DNA of 64,000 nt, taken from assembly GCA_965227155.1 (NCBI GenBank), contig OZ245731.1, positions 3,472,001 through 3,536,000 of the forward strand. The letters run 5' to 3'. The translations under genes and the position numbers were made by a program. Positions 1 through 10,261 of the stretch are shown here, one piece after another (within the stretch, counting starts at the first letter, position 1; every line of letters begins with the position of its first letter). The notes under the pieces are model-generated. The model had not been told where the DNA came from. It did not search any database and was given only the letters and a program-made list of their open reading frames with translations. The stretch comes from UBA6059 sp965227155 (GTDB taxonomy: Bacteria; Bacteroidota; Bacteroidia; Cytophagales; Cyclobacteriaceae).

Positions 1-57
1 TATAATAATATTTTTAATCCTCTGCTGACAGAAGCTTTGAATCGAGCATACATCTGA
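1..57 (+). CDS. C-terminal end of an unrecognised gene (partial)
   Basis: Frame 1 is open from the window edge to a TGA at 55-57 and encodes 18 residues ending LLTEALNRAYI. The composition is protein-like but too short to assign to a family. The next ORF begins five bases later in another frame. The two could be one gene broken by a frameshift, or two adjacent genes. The sequence left of the window would settle it. Confidence 0.35.
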   Translation, partial: YNNIFNPLLTEALNRAYI

Positions 58-62
58 TAGAT

Positions 63-284
63 ATGGGTTTTGCCTCGCCAGGTTTGAAAACAACACAACT
101 GGCTTTGAACCTAAATGCAAATGCCATGCACATGGCGATCAACTGGGATAAGAACCTTTTTGATGTCAATACAGACCAACCCTATTCCGAACAGGCCAAC
201 CGTATACGGCAGGAAGTGCAAATGCTGGTAGATGTAGTGGAAGCACTAGATTTAAATACGCGCATCTGGGCAAAGGCAATGTGA
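63..284 (+). CDS. Small unrecognised protein or frameshifted gene end
   Basis: The 73-residue ORF starts at ATG 63; the frame is open back to a stop at 15-17. It has no signal peptide or membrane segment. The second half looks like an amphipathic helix rich in Leu, Val, Glu and Arg. The sequence is convincingly protein-like (GFASPGLKTTQLALNLNAN near the start), but I do not recognise a family. No clear ribosome binding site precedes ATG 63, and the neighbouring frame ends only five bases upstream. It may therefore be the C-terminal part of a longer protein whose frame was shifted near position 50. Confidence 0.4.
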   Translation: MGFASPGLKTTQLALNLNANAMHMAINWDKNLFDVNTDQPYSEQANRIRQEVQMLVDVVEALDLNTRIWAKAM

Positions 285-625
285 ATTGATTGGCTGAGTA
301 TGGAAATAGGGTAGGGTAATTGTCTTTTAAGCTCAACATGATTTCAAGTCAATTCACTGACAAGTGTGCATTCATGAAATATTTGATTCTGTGGAACATA
401 TTGTCGTTTTTTTACATAAATCCGTAATTGATCTCGCCCTAGCTTTATGGTTTAAAATTATCTCTATCCAGCTATTTATAAAGCTAAATAGACGTGCCTT
501 TAATACTGCATTGAAAGTCAAGTAGAAATTGAAATCAGATAATTCTTGGAATCCTGCTTTAAAGCTAAGTCCTACCTAGTGATAGCGATAATCAAATATT
601 GATTCACAGAACTAATTAATGATAA
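285..625. other. Non-coding gap upstream of the adhesin operon
   Basis: No convincing ORF on either strand. The stretch is AT-rich and must carry the promoter of the 626-14171 operon, but I find no exact TAnnTTTG box. It contains a 9-bp inverted repeat, TAGCTTTAT at 440-448 and ATAAAGCTA at 478-486, separated by 29 bases. A partial third copy (TTAAAGCTAA) lies near 560. These could be regulatory, but AT-rich repeats of this size also arise by chance. Confidence 0.4.
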
Positions 626-3600
626 ATGAAAGGTGGTTTACAATATTGGATTGATATATGCCGGATATGGGGCATGCTGCTATCATTACAGCTTTTGGTT
701 GGATCAGTCTTTGGTCAATCCTATGATAAAAAATTTGAAATTAAGGTAAGTAAACAACCGAGCACTAATGACCCCACGGTACAGATAGATGTGAACTTAC
801 AAAGTAGGTGGGTTGGCAGTGATGCCGGAGGTGTAAACAGGTATTTCTATTCAAATGGCAGGCTGGGTGATGCAGCTTATAGCTTCGTAACTGCAGTATT
901 TCTTAATAGTGCAGGCACTGAAATCGGAGAGCAAAGTTTATTTAGGTATTCCGATGCAGATAATACTTTGGGACAAAGCGGAACTTTTAACGTAGCAGGC
1001 TTCCATGTGGACTTGACCGGCTCAAATAACTGTGCAAATGCTTCTGGTTCCGGGCCTCAATTTCAATATCTGTCTCAAATAGGACTTGTGACAAATTATT
1101 CTAATTCCGATGGAGCATTACGAACCATTAACAGTTCAAATGTATCTAGTCGTCGGGATGGGTTTGGCAATGAGGTAAGTTTAAGGGTTACTTTCGACCT
1201 TTCGGAGATCAACCTGCCTACCGGTACGAGTAGCATTGAATTTGTACATCTGGTGTATGGTGATGATAAGTACGTTAACGTAAACAGTAGCGGTGTTGCT
1301 GTAGCTTGTAATCCTGATAATAACTCCTACTATGTTGGTCGATCGGGAGGATCAGCAACTGGATCCCTTACCGGATACCATAGCGGAAAAGTCACAAGCA
1401 TACCCTCATTTAATTTTGGAGGTGGCATTACCAGTTTCGGTGCCACTACTGATGATTGTGACGAAGTAACTTTGTCTATTGCACACAATTTCCCCTCAAC
1501 AAGCCTACTACGTACAAGGTTTTTCAGAAGGCAAGGATCAGGCCCATTCACTTTATTAGAAACTCGGTCAGGTGTACCCTCCGCTTATACCAATACACCT
1601 CCTCTGACTAATACAAATTATGAGTACAGAGTAGAGGTAGACCATTTTTACTACGGACCACTGGCCAATAGTAATGATATAGGAAGTGTGATAGGCCCAT
1701 TAAATGCACCAACAAATTTGGTTGCCTCACAAAATGAATGCGAAGAAATCAATTTGAGTTGGGATGCAGTACCACAGTCAACTGGGTATCGAATTTTTAG
1801 AAATACAACTAATGTAAAACCTGGTACGCCGCTTATTGATGTTGATGGTTCATCTTCTACTTATACAGATGCAGTGGGTGGAGGTGATTATTACTATTGG
1901 GTAGATACTAAAAATGCCTGTGATGATTTTTCAAGCTCTACTACCAGTGCCCTTGGCACTTCTGTTAATCCCACTACTACACCGACAAACTTAAGTTTAA
2001 CCCAACAAACTAATGATGCTGGAACATTTGTGAGCTTGGAGTGGGATGATGTAAATTTTGAAGATGAAATAATACTAGAAAAGTCAGAGTTTGGAGAGGG
2101 TACCCAAAGGATTACCCTCCCACCCAACACTGTTTTTTATGAAGATGAGGAAGTGGTACAGTGTAGATTGTACCGATACCGTATATTGGCTAGCAATGGT
2201 TGTGGGGAAAGCCTAAAATCTGATGCCATTGAATTTACTTTTACCCCCGACATCAGCCCCATTTTTGATAATGAAAACCTTACAGCCAGTAAAGGCTATT
2301 TTCCAAACAAAGTGGAGCTGAACTGGTCTTTTGACAATAGCTTTTCCAACAGTTTCAATGCTTTCAAGATTTTCAGACGACCATTTGGTGAAAGCCAGGC
2401 CCCTGCTTTGATCAATTCTGTTAATAGCTCCAATACAATATACATTGACGACCAGGCAGATGCTGGGGTGATTTATGAATATTTCATTTTTGCAGAGGGC
2501 CAATGTGAAAATACTGTGCTTACATCTCATGATGGCCAACCCCTTACCGCTACTACCTCAGGTGTACTTTATGACATAGGTTTCAGAAGCCCCGCAGCTA
2601 CCATTAGTGGTAATGTTTCTTATGAAGGCGGCAATGCAGTAGAAAATGTGAAAATCCTGGCAGAGCGGGAAGATGGCGTATTGGGCAGCAGTGTAGCACT
2701 TAGCGGTAATGCAGGCGACTACCTTCGGTTACCGCATACGCCTGATCATAACCCAACCGGTAATGGCTTTACACTTTCCTTGTGGATACATCCCACAAGG
2801 CTAGATCAGGATTTTACGCTCGTCAATAAATCAGCTGCAGCCAACGGTTATCTGTTGCATTACCGACAAAGCACAAACGAATTGATCTTCACCTGGCAGG
2901 GACATTCCATCGCTGTATCTGGTAATGAGCTTGATATCGGTACTTTTCAAAATATTGCAGCCGTATGGGATGGATCTGTTAATGAGCTTTTCCTCTATCG
3001 TGATGGTGAAGTGCTGGCCTCACAGTCCATAGCCACTACGGGCCCACCAAATGCAGCAGTCGCTATGGAAATCGGATATGCCTTTCCCGGTTACATAGAT
3101 GAAATTTTATTATTTAGTGAAGCCAAATCTGATACTGAAATTGCCCAGGATTATTTCCGAATACAAAATGATGATGCTGAAGGCTTGATGGCATACTACC
3201 GCTTGGATGAAGGCACGCTAGCATCTTCTCTTAAACAGTTTTTTGATGCGTCAAAACAGGGGCAGACCTACAACGGAAACAATGGTACACTGGAGGGGGC
3301 TGCGTCATATTCTACCGTGATACCCACGGCAACCCAGCTAGGGCTGGTGGGCTTTACCAATGAAAATGGCAATTACACCCTCGGCAATGTACGATACAGT
3401 GGTGTGGGCAGTCTGTTCAAGCTTACTCCAACACTGGGTATTCATGAATTTGACCCGGGCGAGCTCAATGTTTTTGTTGGAGAGGGGTCTATCGTGCTTA
3501 ATAATCAGGACTTCATTGATATCTCCTCATTTTCAGTAGAAGGCCGTGTTATTGTAGATCCCAACTTCCCTTTGTTTCAAGGGAATTTTGATGCTGGACA

Positions 3601-6600
3601 GGAAGTGCCAGTATCTGGTGTAACCCTTAAAATTGATGGGAGAGAAGTAGTTCAAGGTGGTTTTCCTGTCGTTACCGGAATTGATGGCACATTTTCTATT
3701 GATGTGCCCATAGGTCCGCATACCGTTAGTATAGAAAAAGAAGGGCATACTTTCAGCGTTGGTTCCTTTACCAGCGATTTTCAGGATGATTTGGCTACAC
3801 CATTGGTCTTTCGGGATACGACAACAAGGATTGTGACCGGCAGGGTAGTAGGAGGTGCGGTAGAAGCAGAGAAGCCTTTTGGCCTGGGGCTGACCAATAA
3901 CAATATTGGTCAGGTAGATATTGAATTCAAACACGCAATTTATAGCGACCGGGTAAGTACCACTATTGAAAATGGTGAGTATTTTATTGAATTGCCTCCC
4001 TTGCTCTATAACGTTCCGGAGTTTACCATCAACTACAGCTCGGGAAATCCCATCGCATTTAATACGGACAATTTTAATATGGTACTCGATCTAAGGGAAA
4101 ATATTGAGCTGCAAACGGTCGAACATACCTATAGTGATGGAGCAGACTCAACATTTACTTACCATGCATTGAAAGAATGGATCTATTTTGCTCCTCCTGA
4201 GTTAATTGGTGAAAACCTGGCTGGGCAGCAAGGTGCCCAATTTATTGGTAGAACAGAGACTGAAATAAATGGTAATACAATCTCATTGACTGGATTACCA
4301 TTTGCTGTATTGGATCAGGGCAGAAATTACACGGTGGTTTATAAAGCTATTGAAAAGTATGTCAATGCCGATGATGAATCTCAAATTGATGTTGTGCCTG
4401 TCACCAATGGAAGTGTCGTTATCAACAATAACCTATCCGTGGAAAAAGCTACTGAGCTTGTGCTTAACGAAAATGGTCAGGCACATTACACCTTTAAAGC
4501 AGGTAACCCCAACACCCAGACAAACACGGATAACCAACTCAGCTTTTCCAATTCATTTACGGCTGAACTGCAGGTATTCAATGAAGCAGGCGACCAGGTA
4601 AATAGTGCTGAGTGGCTCCCACAAGGCAGCAATACATTTAGAGGGTTTATATTCGGCAGTGTGCCTGATGGGAACTCATTTGCTGTAGAAGGCCCACAGG
4701 TCGTAGATTTTATCTTGCGTGATCCTCCCGGTAGTAACAGTTTCGCCCGAATGGAATCAGGCCAATCAGTCACCACTACAGAATCTTACAGCTTTGAAGA
4801 TGCGACAGGTGATGGCATTTCTGGTGTTATATCAGGTGGCCTAAGGTTTTCAACGGGTGCTATAGGCTTTGATTCGGAAACGGAGATTGTTAATGAAGTG
4901 GAACTAGGTACGCAAACAGAAACCCGGATCAATGAAAATGGGGAACTAGAGGAAACAGTAACTTTTACAGAAACAATCACCACAAGTACCCTAAGCGAAG
5001 ATGTAGGTGCTGCCGGTGACCTATATATTGGTAAATCCACAGCATTCGTGTTTGGTTTGGCCAATCAGCTGGGCGTATTTCCCATCAGCAATTGCAACCT
5101 GCCCGGGGTAGTTTGCTACAGCGATGCTGGGGGCCAACCCATCGATTTGGGTGGAAGCTACGCATTGGGTGTCAATAAATCATTGGCAGTAGTGCCAGGT
5201 GGTCAGGACACCCGGTTTGTACTAAGTCAATCCAATATCATCAACTTTGAGATACCACGGTTAGAGGCCCTTAGAAATGCACTTTTCGTAAACCAACCCG
5301 GTAAATATCAATCTAAATTGACCGCCGATGACCCCAATTTTGGATTGGACAATACGGATGAAGCTTTCAATAATGCTGATACTACCATTACAGCACTCGT
5401 TAATGGTACCACAGAGTTTGATGGGCCAAGCTACACTTTCATCAGGCCCAATTTGCCTGATGAAACCGAGGTAATTAATGGGGCTACGGTAACTACCCCT
5501 AATGGTGCCAATATTGATTCTGTACGATGGTACAATCAGCAGATTAGGTTATGGCAAGATGCGATCAGGCAAAATGAAGAGGAAAAGTATAGGGCTATAA
5601 CAGGCCCGGTGCAGCCCACAGGCTTCACCTACAACGCCGGGCCCACCATAGAACGGTCAACAACCACTACACGGGTCAATACCACTTCGCAGACCATTCA
5701 GCTCAATGTAACGGATGATGTATCTCAAACCCTGGGGGCTTTTCAGGCAGGTGCCGGTTTTTCTGTGACTAGTGTTTTTACGCTTGAGCGCAACAAAAGT
5801 ACTTCTACCAGTCAGTCTGCTTCCAATACTCAGACCATCTCTTATACACTTAATGATGGGGATTTTGGAGACCGATATACTATACAAGTGTATGATTCCC
5901 CTGATGGAAATGGTCCAATTTTTTATACAAACGGAGGTGAAACCATGTGCCCTCACGAGGATGAAGTAAGCAGTCTTTTCTTTACAGATAATGGAGGCAA
6001 TCCGGTCGTTTTAAGTGCCAGGACCTTTCAGCGGGAGCAGCCTACCATCACAGTTGATGATCCATTTATTACCAATGTGCCATCGGATGAGGCTGCTGTA
6101 TTTACAATAAGGCTGGGCAACAATAATCCGGTAGGTCAATCTATGACTTACATTCTTGACAATGAAGGCAATGAAGATGGTGCTATTGTTTTGATGGATG
6201 GAGTGGCCATTAATACTGAGATTACTGTACCGGCAGGAGGCACAGTTACTAAGCAAGTCACCGTGAGGAAAGGGCCCGGTGCAGTTTATGAATACGACGA
6301 TATAGTTCTTGAATTTCACTCTGATTGTCAGTTTACGGATGGTACAAGAGAAGGTGTAGTAGACATAGGTGAATCTGTGACCCTTCGTGCCCATTTTATC
6401 CCCAGCTGCAGCGAGGCGGAGATATTGGCGCCTTTAGATGAGTTTGTGATCAATAATAGCTTTGCTGATCAGGTACCAGTGCGTATTGGGAATTATGATA
6501 TCAACGATGCAACACTAGAAAAGCTGGAGGTGCAGTATAAGTCAAGTTTTGAGGCGGACAACCTTTGGAAAACCATGGATGAGTTTTATGTGAATCCTGT

Positions 6601-9600
6601 TGGTGACCAAAAAGCAATCCCAACTAATGCTACATCTACCGATTTCTTATGGGATATTTCTGATCGTACTGCTTTTCCTGATGACCAATATGACATCAGG
6701 GTAAGAGCGCATTGTGTACAGGCCATTGAAGCTTCGGAAATATTTAGTGGCCTGGTAGATCGTACTAACCCGGTGGTTTTTGGAGTGCCATCACCAGGAG
6801 ATGGTATTTTATCGCCCAATGACAATATTTCAATTCGATTCAATGAAACCATCAATGCAGGAATAATTGGCCCTAATAATTTTGATGTAAGGGGGGTATT
6901 GAATGGGTCTGATCTGCGAAATAGCACCTATATAACTTTTGATGGTGCTAATGATGAGTTACAATCCTTCAATCCGGTAGATCTGGAACGCCGGGCCTTT
7001 TCGATTGAACTTTGGATCAATAGACAGGGACAATCCGGAGAGCAGGTTTTTTTAAATCACGGACAGACCGGTGAAAGTCTTGAGCTGGGTTTCGATCAGA
7101 ATAACCAGCCCTACCTCAAATTTGAAAGCCAGTCCCTGGCTAATCCGCTTATTGCTACCGTAGGTCTTGCCATTACAGGATCCGATTGGGTACACCTTGC
7201 TTTCATTTTGGATATAGACAACAATGAAGCTGTAGCTATTGCTGCTCAGGGCATCAACCAACAAGTTGATCGGTTTGCTTTCCCAACAGGATTTAGCTAC
7301 TTAGGTACTGGAGATTTGATTGTGGGGAGAAACGCCAACTCGACCAATTATTTTCAGGGTGCATTGCACGAATTAAGGATTTGGGGTCGTGCCCAATCAG
7401 AAGCAGACATTGCTTCGCTCAGAAACAAAAACCTTATAGGCAGGGAGGCTGGCCTACTTCATTGTTGGCCACTAGACGAGGGAATTGGAGAATTGGCGGC
7501 AGATAAAGTGCGGCAGAACAATATTGAGATAGATGCTACCTGGGGCCTTTCACCTGCTGGCAAATCGGCTGAGTTAGACGGTAGCAGTTATGTAGAAGTG
7601 GATGCTCCTCTGATGGTCATAAATAATGAAATGGACATGACCATTGAGTTTTGGGTGAAGGGAAATAATGTCACAAACAGTACATTATTATCCAATGGAA
7701 AGGGAGACGGAACCGATGGTAGCAGTACCTGGGCTATCAAAGCTGATGCAAATGGTGCCCTGATTGTACAAAACAATGGTGAAACCTTTGAGGCTGTTTC
7801 AAATAGCCCTTTTGACGATGACTGGCATCATTTTGCCATGGTCCTCAATCGACAAGGCAATACCAATATTTACCTGGATGCCCAATTGGTAAGCTCTACT
7901 TTAAGCAATAGCTGGGGAGGTTTTGCCGGAAGTAAATTTATCATCGGTGCTCGCGGATTCTTTAGTGCCAATACACTGCAAATAGATCAGCATTTTCAAG
8001 GTTATTTGGACGAAATTCGCATTTGGAATACCGCTCGGTCTCAGAACCAATTGGAGCAGGAACTTCGAAACCGCCTTAATGGTGATGAACCAGGCTTACT
8101 AGGCTATTGGCCATTTGAAGCCTACAGCCTTAATGCATTCAATATACCTCAGCTATCACCAACATTCGATGATCAGGCAGGTAATAGCCCAAGCCAGGGC
8201 AATGAGGCGGTATTAAGTGATCAATCACCTACCATTCTCTTACAGCGACCTGTTCAAACCATAGGCGTAGATTTTGCGATCAATGATGATGAAATCATTC
8301 TTACTCCGGGGGTTGATCCGGCCGTTATCGAGAATGTTACCCTTAACATTACGGTGAGCAATATTCGTGATTTAGCGGGTAATGCCTTGCAGTCACCCAA
8401 AAGCTGGATTGCTTTTGTAGATAAGAATCAATTGGGATGGTCTACAAACCTGATATCATTGGACAAACCTTTAGGTGAACCCCTTGCTTTTCAAACTACA
8501 ATCAACAATTCCGGTGGGGATATTGCGGATTTTGAGATTACAAATTTACCGGCGTGGATTTCAGCAAGCCCCGGTTCAGGATCAATTTCACCTAATAGCT
8601 CTCAGGAAATAGAGTTTTTGATTAGTGAGAATATCAATATTGGTTCTTATAACCAGGGTATACATCTTAGTTCGGATTTTGGTTTTGATGAAATATTATT
8701 CCTTGATTTAGAGGTAACCCAACAACCTCCGGCTGATTGGGTTGTTGACCCTTCGGATTTCGACTTTTCTATGAATGTAATCGGTCAGGTATCTATCGAA
8801 GGCATATTGTCCAACGATCCTGGAGATATACTGGCCGCCTTTGTGGACAATGAGATACGTGGGTTGGCCTATTTACAATATTTGGAGGCGTTTGACAATC
8901 ATCAGGCTTTCCTCACCATTTACTCTAATGAAGCCATACCTGACGTAGAAACAATAGAATATAGGGTATGGGATGCAAGTGCTGGAGTTGTCAGAGGGCG
9001 AGTCATACCTGATGATATGACCTTTGCTGCGAATACTACCCTGGGCCAACCGGCCAGCCCGGTACCTTTTGAAGTCACTAATGGCATAGTTCAAGACATT
9101 GCAGTAGCGGAAGGCTGGCAGTGGATTAGCTTCAACCTGGCCTCAAGTGATCTTCAAGACCCTGATATGCTACTCAATGGTTTGCCTGCTGAGAATGGCG
9201 ATGTGATCAAGGGTATTGATGCCTTTGATCAATATTCAGTAGCTGATGGTTGGTTGGGCACAATTTCGGCTGGCAATGGGTTAAACGCAGGTGAGCTATA
9301 CAAACTACGCCTGAGCGGCAATGGTACCCTACAGTACCAGGGCACCATCATTGACCCTGCTACTGCACCCATCTCAATTGTGTCCGGATGGAACTGGATA
9401 GGGTTTTTACCACAAGAAAATATTGCCATCAACGAAGCATTGGCAGGCTTTAATGCCACTTCAGGTGATTTGATCAAAAGTCAGTCTGCCTTTGCGATCT
9501 ACGACAGCAATATCGGATGGTTGGGGAGCCTCACATCACTGCGTCCGGGGGAGGGTTACATGCTGGATGCTGCTAATGCAGGCACCCTGACCTTTCCATC

Positions 9601-10261
9601 ATCCGGTTTGATTAATGGTAGGCAGCTCTTAGTTGAGAATCATGAGGAACTATTTGCAAAATGGAATTTTAATCCTGGCCAACATGCCGACAATATGTCG
9701 GTGATTGCCACCTTACCTACCAATGAAAATAGTCCTGCTGTGCCAGTTGGGGCCTATATCAATGGCGAACTGCGTGGTATAGCCACGCCCGTTTACCTGG
9801 ATGATGGCGACAAACTCTTTTATTTCCTATCAGTTAGTGGAACCCAAAATGGGGACGAAATCAGCTTCAAAGCATTGCGACAGGATGGGAATAAGGTACC
9901 ACTTAGTGGTAATGTGCGATTTGGTGTAAATACGCTTCGCGGTAGTCTTGATGAGCCTGTTGCTTTAGATTGGGCTGACCAACAGCAAAGGCATGCTGTT
10001 GCACTCGATATCTACCCCAACCCGTTTGATGAATCCATCATGGTAAATCTTTCAGGTGATCAGGAAGCCATTGGCAGTATTGAAATCCTTGACATGAGTG
10101 GAAAACAGGTGAGGCTGTTGCAGCCATCGACCGAAGAAAACCGAACCCAAGTCAAGTGGGATGGCAAAGGTGCATCGGGCAATAGGCTCCCTGGTGGTGT
10201 CTACCTCATGCGCATTCAGGTAGGAAATAAATTGATCACTAAAAGGGTAGTTAAGAACTAA
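626..10261 (+). CDS. Giant secreted LamG/FN3/Ig-like protein with type A T9SS sorting domain
   Basis: A 3211-residue secreted or cell-surface protein, probably an adhesin. It begins with a signal peptide (about residues 1-30, cleavage near VFGQ). FN3-like modules follow (about 355-650), then a carboxypeptidase-regulatory-like domain (about 658-965) interrupted by a first LamG/concanavalin-like domain (about 697-856), and a second regulatory-like domain from about 969. A SbsA-type Ig-like domain starts near 2051, is interrupted by two LamG domains (about 2100-2280 and 2315-2491) and resumes at about 2546-2592. A module shared with the next gene lies near 2702-2812, and two GW-W-type repeats at about 2812-2995. 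The C-terminus (about 3122-3211, with YPNPF and LPGGVYLMRI) is a type A type IX secretion sorting domain. The TAATG overlap with the next start implies translational coupling. Ligand unknown. Confidence 0.9.
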   Translation: MKGGLQYWIDICRIWGMLLSLQLLVGSVFGQSYDKKFEIKVSKQPSTNDPTVQIDVNLQSRWVGSDAGGVNRYFYSNGRLGDAAYSFVTAVFLNSAGTEIGEQSLFRYSDADNTLGQSGTFNVAGFHVDLTGSNNCANASGSGPQFQYLSQIGLVTNYSNSDGALRTINSSNVSSRRDGFGNEVSLRVTFDLSEINLPTGTSSIEFVHLVYGDDKYVNVNSSGVAVACNPDNNSYYVGRSGGSATGSLTGYHSGKVTSIPSFNFGGGITSFGATTDDCDEVTLSIAHNFPSTSLLRTRFFRRQGSGPFTLLETRSGVPSAYTNTPPLTNTNYEYRVEVDHFYYGPLANSNDIGSVIGPLNAPTNLVASQNECEEINLSWDAVPQSTGYRIFRNTTNVKPGTPLIDVDGSSSTYTDAVGGGDYYYWVDTKNACDDFSSSTTSALGTSVNPTTTPTNLSLTQQTNDAGTFVSLEWDDVNFEDEIILEKSEFGEGTQRITLPPNTVFYEDEEVVQCRLYRYRILASNGCGESLKSDAIEFTFTPDISPIFDNENLTASKGYFPNKVELNWSFDNSFSNSFNAFKIFRRPFGESQAPALINSVNSSNTIYIDDQADAGVIYEYFIFAEGQCENTVLTSHDGQPLTATTSGVLYDIGFRSPAATISGNVSYEGGNAVENVKILAEREDGVLGSSVALSGNAGDYLRLPHTPDHNPTGNGFTLSLWIHPTRLDQDFTLVNKSAAANGYLLHYRQSTNELIFTWQGHSIAVSGNELDIGTFQNIAAVWDGSVNELFLYRDGEVLASQSIATTGPPNAAVAMEIGYAFPGYIDEILLFSEAKSDTEIAQDYFRIQNDDAEGLMAYYRLDEGTLASSLKQFFDASKQGQTYNGNNGTLEGAASYSTVIPTATQLGLVGFTNENGNYTLGNVRYSGVGSLFKLTPTLGIHEFDPGELNVFVGEGSIVLNNQDFIDISSFSVEGRVIVDPNFPLFQGNFDAGQEVPVSGVTLKIDGREVVQGGFPVVTGIDGTFSIDVPIGPHTVSIEKEGHTFSVGSFTSDFQDDLATPLVFRDTTTRIVTGRVVGGAVEAEKPFGLGLTNNNIGQVDIEFKHAIYSDRVSTTIENGEYFIELPPLLYNVPEFTINYSSGNPIAFNTDNFNMVLDLRENIELQTVEHTYSDGADSTFTYHALKEWIYFAPPELIGENLAGQQGAQFIGRTETEINGNTISLTGLPFAVLDQGRNYTVVYKAIEKYVNADDESQIDVVPVTNGSVVINNNLSVEKATELVLNENGQAHYTFKAGNPNTQTNTDNQLSFSNSFTAELQVFNEAGDQVNSAEWLPQGSNTFRGFIFGSVPDGNSFAVEGPQVVDFILRDPPGSNSFARMESGQSVTTTESYSFEDATGDGISGVISGGLRFSTGAIGFDSETEIVNEVELGTQTETRINENGELEETVTFTETITTSTLSEDVGAAGDLYIGKSTAFVFGLANQLGVFPISNCNLPGVVCYSDAGGQPIDLGGSYALGVNKSLAVVPGGQDTRFVLSQSNIINFEIPRLEALRNALFVNQPGKYQSKLTADDPNFGLDNTDEAFNNADTTITALVNGTTEFDGPSYTFIRPNLPDETEVINGATVTTPNGANIDSVRWYNQQIRLWQDAIRQNEEEKYRAITGPVQPTGFTYNAGPTIERSTTTTRVNTTSQTIQLNVTDDVSQTLGAFQAGAGFSVTSVFTLERNKSTSTSQSASNTQTISYTLNDGDFGDRYTIQVYDSPDGNGPIFYTNGGETMCPHEDEVSSLFFTDNGGNPVVLSARTFQREQPTITVDDPFITNVPSDEAAVFTIRLGNNNPVGQSMTYILDNEGNEDGAIVLMDGVAINTEITVPAGGTVTKQVTVRKGPGAVYEYDDIVLEFHSDCQFTDGTREGVVDIGESVTLRAHFIPSCSEAEILAPLDEFVINNSFADQVPVRIGNYDINDATLEKLEVQYKSSFEADNLWKTMDEFYVNPVGDQKAIPTNATSTDFLWDISDRTAFPDDQYDIRVRAHCVQAIEASEIFSGLVDRTNPVVFGVPSPGDGILSPNDNISIRFNETINAGIIGPNNFDVRGVLNGSDLRNSTYITFDGANDELQSFNPVDLERRAFSIELWINRQGQSGEQVFLNHGQTGESLELGFDQNNQPYLKFESQSLANPLIATVGLAITGSDWVHLAFILDIDNNEAVAIAAQGINQQVDRFAFPTGFSYLGTGDLIVGRNANSTNYFQGALHELRIWGRAQSEADIASLRNKNLIGREAGLLHCWPLDEGIGELAADKVRQNNIEIDATWGLSPAGKSAELDGSSYVEVDAPLMVINNEMDMTIEFWVKGNNVTNSTLLSNGKGDGTDGSSTWAIKADANGALIVQNNGETFEAVSNSPFDDDWHHFAMVLNRQGNTNIYLDAQLVSSTLSNSWGGFAGSKFIIGARGFFSANTLQIDQHFQGYLDEIRIWNTARSQNQLEQELRNRLNGDEPGLLGYWPFEAYSLNAFNIPQLSPTFDDQAGNSPSQGNEAVLSDQSPTILLQRPVQTIGVDFAINDDEIILTPGVDPAVIENVTLNITVSNIRDLAGNALQSPKSWIAFVDKNQLGWSTNLISLDKPLGEPLAFQTTINNSGGDIADFEITNLPAWISASPGSGSISPNSSQEIEFLISENINIGSYNQGIHLSSDFGFDEILFLDLEVTQQPPADWVVDPSDFDFSMNVIGQVSIEGILSNDPGDILAAFVDNEIRGLAYLQYLEAFDNHQAFLTIYSNEAIPDVETIEYRVWDASAGVVRGRVIPDDMTFAANTTLGQPASPVPFEVTNGIVQDIAVAEGWQWISFNLASSDLQDPDMLLNGLPAENGDVIKGIDAFDQYSVADGWLGTISAGNGLNAGELYKLRLSGNGTLQYQGTIIDPATAPISIVSGWNWIGFLPQENIAINEALAGFNATSGDLIKSQSAFAIYDSNIGWLGSLTSLRPGEGYMLDAANAGTLTFPSSGLINGRQLLVENHEELFAKWNFNPGQHADNMSVIATLPTNENSPAVPVGAYINGELRGIATPVYLDDGDKLFYFLSVSGTQNGDEISFKALRQDGNKVPLSGNVRFGVNTLRGSLDEPVALDWADQQQRHAVALDIYPNPFDESIMVNLSGDQEAIGSIEILDMSGKQVRLLQPSTEENRTQVKWDGKGASGNRLPGGVYLMRIQVGNKLITKRVVKN

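Noticed and set aside
1330..9477. Many reverse-strand ORFs of 60-133 codons inside the giant adhesin gene
   Set aside because: They are shadows of a highly protein-like forward frame; none has a signal peptide, a known motif or a ribosome site that stands out.
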